Shown piece after piece: positions 26,624 through 34,596 of a stretch of 64,000 nt of DNA (within the stretch, counting starts at the first letter, position 1; the number at the start of each line of letters is the position of its first letter). The DNA is from Lachnospiraceae bacterium. Its GTDB lineage: Bacteria > Bacillota > Clostridia > Lachnospirales > Lachnospiraceae. The notes below the pieces were generated by a model. That model did not search any database. It saw only the letters and a program-made list of their open reading frames with translations, and was not told where the DNA came from. The stretch is from contig JAILNG010000054.1 of assembly GCA_024691875.1 (NCBI GenBank), positions 20,061-84,060 on the forward strand, read 5' to 3'. The position numbers and the translations under genes are program-made.

Positions 26624-26957
26624 TTTTCTTAATCTCTTGTATTAATTCTGATATCCTTCTGCCTTCCGGATTCTGAAGACTTTCAGCAATATCCTTGATC
26701 TCATCGCACAATTTGGAAGCAGTTTTGTACTTTTCCATAAGATGCAACGCATCTTCATACATTTCAAGGCTTTTTTCGCATCCCTTTACTGCATCATGAA
26801 CACCTTGTCTTGTCATTCCGGCGCTTTCCGCAACTTCCGAAAGAGAAAGATCGTTAAGTACATAATCCTCGAATATTTGTTTTTTTCTTTCGCTCAACAG
26901 ATTGCCGTAAAAATCATACAGCATTGAGAGCTCAACGGTCTTTTCCAACTGTTCCAT
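26613..26957 (-). CDS. ylxM: YlxM-type HTH protein of the SRP operon
   Basis: 114-residue helix-turn-helix protein (LSLSEVAESAGMTRQGVHDAV) that precedes ffh in nearly all Firmicutes and is linked to SRP function. The start is ATG 26957, with GGAG at a good distance upstream; the longer frame to 26993 has no support. It is the first gene of the ylxM-ffh-rpsP-khpA unit. Confidence 0.93.
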   Translation of the reverse strand: MEQLEKTVELSMLYDFYGNLLSERKKQIFEDYVLNDLSLSEVAESAGMTRQGVHDAVKGCEKSLEMYEDALHLMEKYKTASKLCDEIKDIAESLQNPEGRRISELIQEIKKNGI

Positions 26958-27006
26958 ATGTTCTCCGCTGTAAAGCAAATTGCTTGACATCATTTACAGC
27001 TTCAAA

Positions 27007-27035
27007 ACTATACCACAAAGAAAAAAGCCTGTCAA
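27007..27035 (-). promoter_or_regulatory. Promoter of ylxM-ffh, nested in the ribF terminator
   Basis: Consensus -35 TTGACA (27030-27035), 17-bp spacer, -10 TATAGT (27007-27012). The -35 hexamer occupies the loop edge and 3' arm of the ribF terminator hairpin, and the spacer contains its T-tract. Confidence 0.75.
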
Positions 27036-27055
27036 GCTTTTTTCTTTACAGGCTT
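27015..27055 (-). terminator. Intrinsic terminator of the rimP-to-ribF operon
   Basis: Stem AAGCCTGT/ACAGGCTT (27048-27055 with 27025-27032), 15-nt loop, followed by TTTTCTTT on the minus strand, 5 nt after the ribF stop. Confidence 0.85.
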
Positions 27056-27060
27056 ATATT

Positions 27061-27603
27061 TTATAAACCAAGCATATGTCCGGCTTTATCAAAATTCTGT
27101 TTTTTTATTTCTTCTCTTATTCTGGAACTTGACACAGGACTTCCTTCAAATTCTTCTCTCCTAATGACAATGAGCTTAAAGCCCAGTTCCGCGGACATCT
27201 CTTTTAGAAGTCCGATATCTCCGTTTCTGTTTTTTCCAAACTTAAAATCATCACCGACAACCAGTAGTCGGCATTTCAGTTTTTCAAAAAGAATGTTTTT
27301 TACGAAGTCACGGGCTTCTATGCCTGCAGTGTCCTTGTTGAAAGGGAAAAGGATCAGTTTTTCCACGCCCAATTGTTCAAGGATCGCTTCTTTTTCACTT
27401 TCTGTACAGATCCTGTTCTCGGATTCAAGGATCTTATTGTCCTTTTGAATATCAAAAGTAAAAACACAGGCTTCAAGATCCTTTTTTTCTTTCATCAGGA
27501 TCTCGATGATCTTTCTGTGTCCGATGTGAACACCGTCAAATTTACCGACGGTAATTGCGGTTCCTTCAGATCTGAATTTTTCAATATCTCTTATTACAAG
27601 CAC
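27061..27603 (-). CDS. ribF: FAD synthetase (RibF N-terminal domain only)
   Basis: 180 residues matching the nucleotidyltransferase half of RibF: VGKFDGVHIGHRK, the VVGDDFKFGKNR segment and SSSRIREEI. RibF is normally bifunctional at about 310 residues, with a C-terminal riboflavin kinase domain beginning near GRPY. Here the frame ends at GHMLGL, just before that domain, and a terminator follows at once. Only about 100 nt separate the stop from ylxM, so no kinase remnant or frameshifted piece fits. It would adenylylate FMN; the kinase must be elsewhere. It is the last gene of the nusA-infB-truB cluster, the usual position of ribF. Confidence 0.88.
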   Translation of the reverse strand: MLVIRDIEKFRSEGTAITVGKFDGVHIGHRKIIEILMKEKKDLEACVFTFDIQKDNKILESENRICTESEKEAILEQLGVEKLILFPFNKDTAGIEARDFVKNILFEKLKCRLLVVGDDFKFGKNRNGDIGLLKEMSAELGFKLIVIRREEFEGSPVSSSRIREEIKKQNFDKAGHMLGL

Positions 27604-27627
27604 AAACTCATCTCCTAAGCTTGATAT

Positions 27628-28539
27628 TTACATAGCAAGAAACATTTTTTCAGGTTTAAATTTATTGCTCTTTTCGTCTTTATAATAAATCCCACAGAAG
27701 TTTCCTTCTGAGTCATAAACCCTGAAAGTGCCAAGTCCTACTGTTGTAGAAATCTCACTGTTTCTTAACGGATTTCCGTTTCTGACCAATTTGTCGAACT
27801 CAGGTTTTGTCGAGATTGCGGGATACTCATTAAAGTACTCATCAATCGGCAAAATGTACTTATCCGGCTGTCCCTCTTCCGCAGCTTTCGCAACATCCGA
27901 AAGCTTTACGGCTGTTTCAAGTTCAAAACGGCCTGTTTTGATCCTGGTCAGTTCCTTCATACATGCGCAGGTACCCAGTGCTTCTCCAAGATCTCTGCAC
28001 AGGCTCCTGATGTATGTACCTTTTCCGCATGTAACACGTATGCTTGCTTCTTTAAGGAAACCATTGTCATCCTTCAAAGAATTCAAAAGCTCGATCGAGT
28101 AAATTGTAACGGGCCGTTTCGCAACTTCCGCAGTTTTTCCGGCTCTTGCAAGCTCGTATAGTTTTTTGCCGTCCAGTTTGATCGCCGAATACATGGGCGG
28201 CGTCTGCATTATATCACCCGTGAAGGTTTCAAAGCTTTTCACAAGGTCATTCTCATCACAATTAACGGGAAGGGTCTTAATAACCTTTCCCGTTACATCT
28301 TCTGTATCTGTTGCTGTTCCGAAAAGCACAACAGCTTCATAAATTTTTGTTTTGGCGGTTTCCATGTCGCAGAGCTTCGTAGCGGAGCCGATGCAGACAG
28401 GAAGTACGCCTGTTGCCAAAGGATCCAGAGTACCGGTGTGTCCGATGTGTTTAAAATGGAGAATTCCTCTGAGTTTCGCTACCACATCATGAGACGTGAA
28501 ACCCTGTTCCTTATTAATGTTAATAATACCGTTGATCAT
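27628..28539 (-). CDS. truB: tRNA pseudouridine(55) synthase TruB
   Basis: Forms pseudouridine 55 in the T-loop of tRNAs. The catalytic Asp is in HTGTLDPLATGVLPVCIG, followed by the KIYEAVVLFGTATDTED segment and the C-terminal domain. The 303-residue length is normal. It lies between rbfA and ribF, as usual. Confidence 0.97.
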   Translation of the reverse strand: MINGIININKEQGFTSHDVVAKLRGILHFKHIGHTGTLDPLATGVLPVCIGSATKLCDMETAKTKIYEAVVLFGTATDTEDVTGKVIKTLPVNCDENDLVKSFETFTGDIMQTPPMYSAIKLDGKKLYELARAGKTAEVAKRPVTIYSIELLNSLKDDNGFLKEASIRVTCGKGTYIRSLCRDLGEALGTCACMKELTRIKTGRFELETAVKLSDVAKAAEEGQPDKYILPIDEYFNEYPAISTKPEFDKLVRNGNPLRNSEISTTVGLGTFRVYDSEGNFCGIYYKDEKSNKFKPEKMFLAM

Positions 28540-28567
28540 TTTACCTCTTTGATATTCCGAAGAGTTT

Positions 28568-28951
28568 TTATTCTTCCGTCTCTTCGTCTCTCTTGGGCAT
28601 AGACGCCATCACATCGTCGATCTTCTTGGACATGTTGACGCCGTATTCTATGGTCTGATCCACAACAAATGTGAGCTCGGGAGTGTTTCTCATGTTCATG
28701 GTGTGAGCGAGTTTGCTGCGTATGAAACCTGCAGCGGAATTCAGTCCTTTAAGAGTGTCCTTTTTGGACTGCTCGCCGCCGAGTACACTGACCCAAACCT
28801 TACAGGTTTTAAGATCCGGAGCTACGTAGACATCAACCACGCTGGTAAAAGGATCGATCCTGGGGTCATGGACCTCATCGCGAATGATCGAGGAAAGTTC
28901 ACGAAGAACTTCCTGACTCACGCGAATGTTTTTAATGCTGTTTTTTTTCAT
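28568..28951 (-). CDS. rbfA: Ribosome-binding factor A
   Basis: 127-residue KH-like cold-shock factor for 30S maturation. Family features are RVSQEVLRELSSIIRDEVHDPRI and the C-terminal LTFVVDQTIEYG. It overlaps infB by 4 bp (ATGA), so the two are translationally coupled. Confidence 0.96.
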   Translation of the reverse strand: MKKNSIKNIRVSQEVLRELSSIIRDEVHDPRIDPFTSVVDVYVAPDLKTCKVWVSVLGGEQSKKDTLKGLNSAAGFIRSKLAHTMNMRNTPELTFVVDQTIEYGVNMSKKIDDVMASMPKRDEETEE

Positions 28952-31900
28952 TTTCTGGGTACCTCTACCATCTGATAGAGTTCAATTTGATCTCCTTCAA
29001 GAAGATCGCTGAACTTTTCAAAAACAAGACCGCATTCGTAACCTGCATTAACTTCCTTAACATCGTCCTTGAAACGCTTAAGGGAAGCAAGATTACCTTC
29101 AAAGATCTGATTTCCGCCACGGGTGATACGAGCCTGGCATCCGCGAACGATCTTACCGTCAAGTACAAAGGAACCTGCGATAGTTCCGACGCCGGAAGCC
29201 TTGAAGGTCTGGCGTACTTCTGCATGAGCGATAACCTGTTCCTCAAATACGGGATCAAGCATACCCTTCATGGCTGATTCGACATCATCGATCGCATCGT
29301 AGATGACGCTGTAATTTCTGAGGTCGATCTTTTCTCTGTCGCAAATGTCCTTAGCTGTATTGTCAGCCTTAACATTAAAGGCAATGATGATGGCATTTGA
29401 AGCGCCTGCAAGTGTAGCATCGGATTCGTTAACAGCACCTACACCGCTGTGAATGATGCGTACAGCAACCTCTTCGTTGGAAAGCTTAAGCAGAGACTGC
29501 TTGATAGCTTCTACGGAACCCTGTACATCTGCCTTAACGATAACATTGAGCTCCTTAATGTTGCCTGCCTGGATCTGTGAGAACAATCCGTCAAGTGAAA
29601 GCTTAGCCTTGGTCTCGGCAATGAGCTTTTCCTTATTCTGAGCAATATATGCGTTACAAATAGCCTTTGCTTCTTTTTCGCTTGCTGTTGCAACAACAAC
29701 TTCTCCCGCATCGGGAACCGAGTTAAGACCAAGTATCTCAACAGGCATAGAAGGAGTTGCCATCTTTACTTTTTCATGTTTATCATTGATAAGTGCACGA
29801 ACCTTACCCATGGAAGAACCGATAACAACATTGTCACCGATCTTAAGTGTTCCCTTCTGAACAAGAACGGTAGCTACAGGTCCACGGCCCTTATCCAGCT
29901 GAGCTTCGACAACAAGTCCGCGAGCCTGACGGTCGGGATTTGCCTTTAATTCAAGCACATCAGCCGTAAGAATGATCATTTCAAGGAGCTGTTCGATACC
30001 TTCATGTGTTTTTGCGGAAACGGGAACAAATGTAGTGCTTCCGCCCCATTCTTCGGAAACAAGACCGTATTCGGTCAGTTCTCTCTTAACTCTTTCGATG
30101 TTTGCGGTGGGCTTATCGATCTTGTTGACAGCAACGATGATCTCAACGCCGGCAGCCTTTGCATGGTTGATCGCTTCAATCGTCTGAGGCATTACACCAT
30201 CATCGGCAGCAACAACAAGTACCGCAATATCGGTTGAATTTGCGCCACGCATACGCATAGCGGTAAATGCTTCATGTCCGGGTGTGTCAAGGAATGTGAT
30301 CTTCTGTCCGTTGATCTCAACCATGTATGCACCGATGTGCTGAGTGATACCGCCTGCTTCTCTCGAAGTAACGTTTGTTGTTCTGATAGCATCCAAAAGG
30401 GATGTTTTACCATGGTCAACATGACCCATTACGCAGACAACGGGAGGACGCTTAACAAGTTTGCTTTCATCCTCTTCATCTTCCTTAAGGAGTTCCGCAA
30501 CCATGTCCACTTTCTCTTCATGTTCTGCGATGATCTCGTATTCAAGTGCTATATTCTCAGCTTCTTCAAAAGTAATATCTGAGTTCAAAGAACAGATCTT
30601 TCCTGCAAGGAAAAGCTTCTTAACGATGTCTCCGCCTTTGATCTTCATCTTGTCGGCAAGTTCCTGAATCGTAAGTACATCAGGGATCGTGATCGTCTTG
30701 ATCGCATCCTCTTCAACCTGAACCTTGACGGGTTCGGGCTTATGGAATGCTCCCGCACGGTTGGGATCCTTGGATTTGCCCTTCTTGCCGCCCTGAAGCT
30801 CATCATAATCCTCAAAGCGCTTATTTGCCTTTTCTCTGTCCTTGCTCTTGTCATTTCTGCGATTGCTCTGCTGCTTTAATGACTCAGCAATTTCAGGAGT
30901 GCTGTTCCTCTTCTTGGGATCTCTGGAGTGAGAAACGGGTCTGGAATCATCCTCGTCCTTTCCGCCTCCGAAGCCGCCCTGAGGTCTTGTGGAAAATCCA
31001 CTGCTTCTGCCGCCTCTGTTATTGTTATTATTGTCTCTCTGAGAACCTGCAGGATTGTTACCGTAGCTTCTCTGATTCTTATTTTCAAAAAGGTTACTGT
31101 GACCGCGATTATTGCCGTCGTATCTGCTGTCAACACGCTGGAAATGATTACGATCCCCTGTACGTTCGCCTGTTCTTGCTCCGTTCTGGCGATCACCGTT
31201 CCTGTTTCCGTCAGGTCTTCTGTCCTGACGATTCTCATTATTGAAAGGTTTTCTTTCACCGTTCTGAGGACGTCTTTCACCCATATTGGCACGATTTACG
31301 CCGTCAGCTCCGGCTCTCTTAATGATGTTGGGACGAACTCTCTCTCCGACAGTCTTGAAAACTTTTTCGGGAGCCGCTTCAGTCTTGGGAGCGTTAACTG
31401 CAGGAGTTTCGGTTTCAGCAGGAGCCGAAGCCTTTTCAGCCTTTTCAGCCTTAACACTCTTTTCGGCCTCTTCTCTGGCTTTCTGAGCCTCTATATTCTT
31501 CTCAATAGCCTCAGCCTCTTTACGAGCCTTTGCTGCAAGTTCATCAGCCTTTGCCGCATCTTCTGCTGCTTTCTTTGCAGCTTCGCGCTTTTCAGCCTCA
31601 TGCTTAGCCTGATTCTCTTTGATCTTTTCTCTCTTTAATGCTTCAATTTCTTCATCGGTTCTGAAGGATCCGTGAATAAGACGATTGTCTCCGTCATCAC
31701 TGGAAATTACAACACCGTTGATAGTTCTGGGGCCGTTTGTTCTGGGGCCTGAAGGACGACGATCTCTCTGGCCTGCATATGCCTGCTTTCTGTCCTGAGG
31801 TCCGTTCAGCATCTGTCTTCTCTGCTGTTGCTGCATCAGCTGCTTTTTCTCTTCGGGGCCGTCAAGCATTCTTCTCTGAGGCTGTCCGTTGCGAGGGCCG

Positions 31901-32220
31901 TCTGCCATCTGCCTTCTCTGCTGTTGCTGCATCAGCTGTTTTTTCTCTTCGGGACCGCTGAGCATCTTTCTGGGCGCAGCCTGTCCTTCTGCAGGTCTTC
32001 TGAGAGGTCTCTGGCCGGCAGGTGCCGCAGGTGCCGCAGGTGCTTTAGACGGTGCTGCCTTTTTCTTACCGAAATGGTCATTAACCATCTTGATCACATC
32101 TTCATCAACGCTGTTCATGTGACTGGCTACTTCCACATTGTGAGCTTTGAGGAAATCTATGATCTCTTTATTTGTTACATTAAGTTCTCCGGATAATTCG
32201 GATATTCTTTTTTTTGCCAT
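28948..32220 (-). CDS. infB: Translation initiation factor IF-2 with long disordered N-terminal region
   Basis: GTPase that brings initiator tRNA to the 30S subunit. An IF2_N helical domain (residues 1-50) is followed by a low-complexity stretch (about 55-500) rich in Arg, Asn, Gly, Gln and Ala/Glu/Lys runs, then the G domain (GHVDHGKT, Lys about 605; [14 protein letters not shown]), domain II, domain III and the fMet-tRNA-binding C2 domain. At 1090 residues it is larger than B. subtilis IF-2 (about 716) because of the disordered part. A 20-residue unit is duplicated at 86-105 and 118-137. Confidence 0.97.
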   Translation of the reverse strand: MAKKRISELSGELNVTNKEIIDFLKAHNVEVASHMNSVDEDVIKMVNDHFGKKKAAPSKAPAAPAAPAGQRPLRRPAEGQAAPRKMLSGPEEKKQLMQQQQRRQMADGPRNGQPQRRMLDGPEEKKQLMQQQQRRQMLNGPQDRKQAYAGQRDRRPSGPRTNGPRTINGVVISSDDGDNRLIHGSFRTDEEIEALKREKIKENQAKHEAEKREAAKKAAEDAAKADELAAKARKEAEAIEKNIEAQKAREEAEKSVKAEKAEKASAPAETETPAVNAPKTEAAPEKVFKTVGERVRPNIIKRAGADGVNRANMGERRPQNGERKPFNNENRQDRRPDGNRNGDRQNGARTGERTGDRNHFQRVDSRYDGNNRGHSNLFENKNQRSYGNNPAGSQRDNNNNNRGGRSSGFSTRPQGGFGGGKDEDDSRPVSHSRDPKKRNSTPEIAESLKQQSNRRNDKSKDREKANKRFEDYDELQGGKKGKSKDPNRAGAFHKPEPVKVQVEEDAIKTITIPDVLTIQELADKMKIKGGDIVKKLFLAGKICSLNSDITFEEAENIALEYEIIAEHEEKVDMVAELLKEDEEDESKLVKRPPVVCVMGHVDHGKTSLLDAIRTTNVTSREAGGITQHIGAYMVEINGQKITFLDTPGHEAFTAMRMRGANSTDIAVLVVAADDGVMPQTIEAINHAKAAGVEIIVAVNKIDKPTANIERVKRELTEYGLVSEEWGGSTTFVPVSAKTHEGIEQLLEMIILTADVLELKANPDRQARGLVVEAQLDKGRGPVATVLVQKGTLKIGDNVVIGSSMGKVRALINDKHEKVKMATPSMPVEILGLNSVPDAGEVVVATASEKEAKAICNAYIAQNKEKLIAETKAKLSLDGLFSQIQAGNIKELNVIVKADVQGSVEAIKQSLLKLSNEEVAVRIIHSGVGAVNESDATLAGASNAIIIAFNVKADNTAKDICDREKIDLRNYSVIYDAIDDVESAMKGMLDPVFEEQVIAHAEVRQTFKASGVGTIAGSFVLDGKIVRGCQARITRGGNQIFEGNLASLKRFKDDVKEVNAGYECGLVFEKFSDLLEGDQIELYQMVEVPRK
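31810..31965 (-). repeat. In-frame duplicated unit in infB
   Basis: Two near-identical 60-bp units (31906-31965 and 31810-31869), separated by 36 bp, encode [20 protein letters not shown] and its variant beginning MLDG. A partial third echo ([12 protein letters not shown]) follows. Most differences between copies are synonymous, consistent with a recent duplication or with selection on the peptide. Confidence 0.85.
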
Positions 32221-32223
32221 TAA

Positions 32224-32562
32224 TTAGGACTCCTTCGTGATCTTTTCAAGGGTTAACATCTTATTTTGAAAGCTTTTCGAAAAGCCTTCATCTATGATTG
32301 CAACAGATGAGCGTTCTTCTTTACCTATTGCGTGACCAAGTTCCTCCTTTAAGCCGAAAAATACGATCGGCACGTTGTAAAATGAACATTTATCGTTAAA
32401 CAGTTTCTTCGTGTTATCGGAAGCATCTTCAGCTACGATAACAAGGAAAGCCTTCCCGGTTTTTACGGCTGTTTCTGATTGAAATTCACCGCTCTGAAGT
32501 TTTCCCGCTCTTTGCATAAGTGAAAGAAGCGATAAAAGACTTTTCTTGGATTTATCATCCAT
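32224..32562 (-). CDS. ylxQ: L7Ae family ribosomal protein-like YlxQ
   Basis: 112-residue protein of the L7Ae/L30e kink-turn-binding fold (SLLSLMQRAGKLQSGEF near the start, FLVIVAEDASDNTKKLF core). YlxQ sits between ylxR and infB across Firmicutes; the RNA partner is not settled. The start overlaps the ylxR stop by 1 bp (TAATG). Confidence 0.9.
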   Translation of the reverse strand: MDDKSKKSLLSLLSLMQRAGKLQSGEFQSETAVKTGKAFLVIVAEDASDNTKKLFNDKCSFYNVPIVFFGLKEELGHAIGKEERSSVAIIDEGFSKSFQNKMLTLEKITKES

Positions 32563-32825
32563 TATTTTTCCATCTCCTTAACAAGGCTTTCGTAAACATC
32601 ATCCGGAATCGCCGTTGAAAGTGATTTCGCCAGACCTCCGGTTTTTTTTGCCTTTTCAAGGCATGAAACAGAATCGCAGATGTAAGCTCCACGACCGTTG
32701 GCTCTGCCTGTTTTATCGATCTTGATCTCTCCCTCCGGTGTTCTTAATACACGGATCAGTTCTTTTTTTGACTTCACCGCTCCACAGCCGGTGCATTTTC
32801 TCATAGGGATTTTTTTCTCTGCCAT
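32562..32825 (-). CDS. ylxR: YlxR family RNA-binding protein (RnpM)
   Basis: 87-residue basic protein with the YlxR signature RKCTGCGAVKSKKELIRVLR and GRANGRGAYICDSVSCLEKA. Family members in Firmicutes have been reported to bind the RNA part of RNase P and modulate its activity. It lies 1 nt after nusA. Confidence 0.92.
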   Translation of the reverse strand: MAEKKIPMRKCTGCGAVKSKKELIRVLRTPEGEIKIDKTGRANGRGAYICDSVSCLEKAKKTGGLAKSLSTAIPDDVYESLVKEMEK

Positions 32826-32826
32826 T

Positions 32827-33963
32827 TTATTCTTCCTCTTCGGGAACCTCTTCTTCGCTTACTTCTATGCCTGCATCCTGAGATTCGGACTTGATGTCGA
32901 TCTTATATCCTGTAAGCTTTGCTGCAAGTCTTGCATTCTGTCCTTCACGACCGATCGCAAGTGAAAGCTGATAATCCGGAACAACAACTCTTGCCTTCTT
33001 TTCATCGGGATCTACAGTTACGGAAACGACCTTTGCGGGACTCAGTGAATTTTCAATGAGAACAGCGGGATCTTCGCTCCAAACGATGATATCGATCTTT
33101 GCTCCATGAAGTTCATCAACAATAGCGTTTACTCTTGTACCGTTAACGCCTACGCATGCACCGACGGGATCAACGTTTGCGTCATTGGAGTATACGGAGA
33201 TCTTTGTTCTCTGGCCCGCTTCACGTGAGATTCCCTTGATCTCAACAATTCCGTCGGCGATTTCGGTAACTTCTTCTTCAAAAAGTCTCTTTACAAGTTC
33301 GGGATGAGTTCTGGAAACCGATACTCTGGGTCCCTTGGGTGAATCCTCAACCTTTGTTACATAAAGCTTAACTCTTTCATTCTTGTAGAATTCCTCACCC
33401 TTGATCTGCTCTGTTACGGGAAGGATAGTCTCGATCTTTCCGAGACTCACGATAATATTGTAATTTCCTCTGTCGGGATCCTGGAAGCACTGGATAACAC
33501 CTGTAACGATGTCGCGCTCTTTCATCGAGTAGCTGGAGAACAGAGCCTTCCTTTCCTCCTCACGGATCTTCTGTACGATGACCTGCTTTGCCTTCTGAGC
33601 AGCTTTTCTTCCGAAATCCTTGGGAGTAACCTCGATATCAACGATATCGCCTGCTTCGTAAGGTGCATTGAAGCGGATCCTTGCAGCTTCTTTCGAAATC
33701 TGCATTGTATCGTCCTCAACTTCATCAACTACCGTCATCTCTTCAAAAACACGGAAAGTTGCTGTAACGGGATCAAAATTGATCTTAATGTTATCTGTCT
33801 GCTTGAATTCATCCTTACAAGCTGTGAGAAGAGATGTTTCAATGGTTTCAAGCATTACTTCCTTTGAAATTCCCTTTTCCTTCTCGATCGCTTCCAATGC
33901 AAGGATCAATTCGTTGTTTTCTGCCGGTGCTGCCTTAGCTGCACTCTTTTTTCTGGCTGCCAT
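32827..33963 (-). CDS. nusA: Transcription termination/antitermination factor NusA
   Basis: RNA polymerase-binding factor. The N-terminal domain (residues 1-130) is followed by an S1 domain (about 135-200) and two KH domains (VGACVGVNGTRVNAI and LAIGREGQNARLAAKLTGYKIDIKSE). It has a short acidic tail and lacks the extra C-terminal repeats of E. coli NusA, as in other Firmicutes (378 residues). It follows rimP in an operon whose leader contains a terminator-like hairpin. Confidence 0.97.
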   Translation of the reverse strand: MAARKKSAAKAAPAENNELILALEAIEKEKGISKEVMLETIETSLLTACKDEFKQTDNIKINFDPVTATFRVFEEMTVVDEVEDDTMQISKEAARIRFNAPYEAGDIVDIEVTPKDFGRKAAQKAKQVIVQKIREEERKALFSSYSMKERDIVTGVIQCFQDPDRGNYNIIVSLGKIETILPVTEQIKGEEFYKNERVKLYVTKVEDSPKGPRVSVSRTHPELVKRLFEEEVTEIADGIVEIKGISREAGQRTKISVYSNDANVDPVGACVGVNGTRVNAIVDELHGAKIDIIVWSEDPAVLIENSLSPAKVVSVTVDPDEKKARVVVPDYQLSLAIGREGQNARLAAKLTGYKIDIKSESQDAGIEVSEEEVPEEEE

Positions 33964-33992
33964 TTTAATTTCCTCCTATACGTCTTTTTATT

Positions 33993-34463
33993 TTAGAAAT
34001 GTACCGCAAGATTGATTTTTGCGATATTTGATCTGTCAATAGTGCATATGGTTTCTTTATCTGTCAGCGAAACCGTAATTGTTTTGTCATCAAAGCCCTT
34101 AAGAAAAGCATTGAATTCTTTAACGCCGTCAACAGGCTTAAACAATTTGACTTCAACTTCCTGATCGATGCTTCTCTTAAAATCCTTATCCTTCTTTAAA
34201 ACTCTTCCAAGTCCGGGAGAACTTACTTCAAAAATGTAAGACTCTTCGATGAAATCCTGCTCGTCCAGAATGTCATTCATTCTTCTGCTAACTATCTCGC
34301 ATTCATCCACGGTGATTCCGCCGGGCTTGTCAATGTAGACACGTAAATAATCGGTTCCGGCTTCTTTAACAAATTCCACATCCACGAGCTCAAAATTGAG
34401 TTCCTCGCATATGGGAGCCGCGATCTTTTCTGTCTTTAAAATATAATCGTCTTTTTTTGACAT
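33993..34463 (-). CDS. rimP: Ribosome maturation factor RimP
   Basis: 156-residue factor for 30S assembly. Family blocks are VDVEFVKEAGTDYLRVYIDKPGG, CEIVSRRMNDILDEQD and FEVSSPGLGRVLKK. Start choice is decided by spacing: AGGAG (34470-34474) abuts ATG 34469, which therefore cannot use it, but lies 6 nt before ATG 34463. It is the first gene of rimP-nusA-ylxR-ylxQ-infB-rbfA-truB-ribF. Confidence 0.96.
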   Translation of the reverse strand: MSKKDDYILKTEKIAAPICEELNFELVDVEFVKEAGTDYLRVYIDKPGGITVDECEIVSRRMNDILDEQDFIEESYIFEVSSPGLGRVLKKDKDFKRSIDQEVEVKLFKPVDGVKEFNAFLKGFDDKTITVSLTDKETICTIDRSNIAKINLAVHF

Positions 34464-34479
34464 TGGCATCTCCTATCAC

Positions 34480-34511
34480 ACAAAAGCAAAGAGTGGATTC
34501 GCATCCACTCT
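34480..34511 (-). promoter_or_regulatory. Terminator-like hairpin in the rimP-nusA leader
   Basis: Perfect 9-bp stem AGAGTGGAT/ATCCACTCT (34503-34511 with 34490-34498) with a 4-nt loop, followed by an interrupted T-tract (TTTGCTTTTG). It lies downstream of the rimP promoter and upstream of the ribosome-binding site, so it is in the 5' leader of the operon. A weak U-tract is what a NusA-dependent terminator would look like. Confidence 0.6.
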
Positions 34512-34534
34512 TAACTAGTCATATATCGTATAAA

Positions 34535-34563
34535 TTTATAGCATCAAACCCTTTAATTGTCAA
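34535..34563 (-). promoter_or_regulatory. Promoter of the rimP-nusA-infB operon
   Basis: Consensus -35 TTGACA (34558-34563), 17-bp spacer, -10 TATAAA (34535-34540). The -35 lies partly within an 8-bp inverted repeat AAACCCTT/AAGGGTTT (34562-34569 with 34546-34553) located between alaS and this operon. Confidence 0.8.
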
Positions 34564-34596
34564 GGGTTTCAGCCAAAAAAGTTACTTTTGAGCCGA

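Noticed and set aside
26958-27060. A frameshifted riboflavin kinase remnant after ribF
   Set aside because: Only about 100 nt is available, occupied by the terminator and the ylxM promoter.
30928-31638. 236-codon plus-strand frame opposite infB
   Set aside because: Composition (Ser/Leu/Phe/Val runs) is the mirror of the low-complexity IF-2 region; no independent evidence.
31810-31965. CRISPR-like or mobile repeat
   Set aside because: The two 60-bp copies are in frame within infB and encode a peptide repeat, not spaced non-coding repeats.
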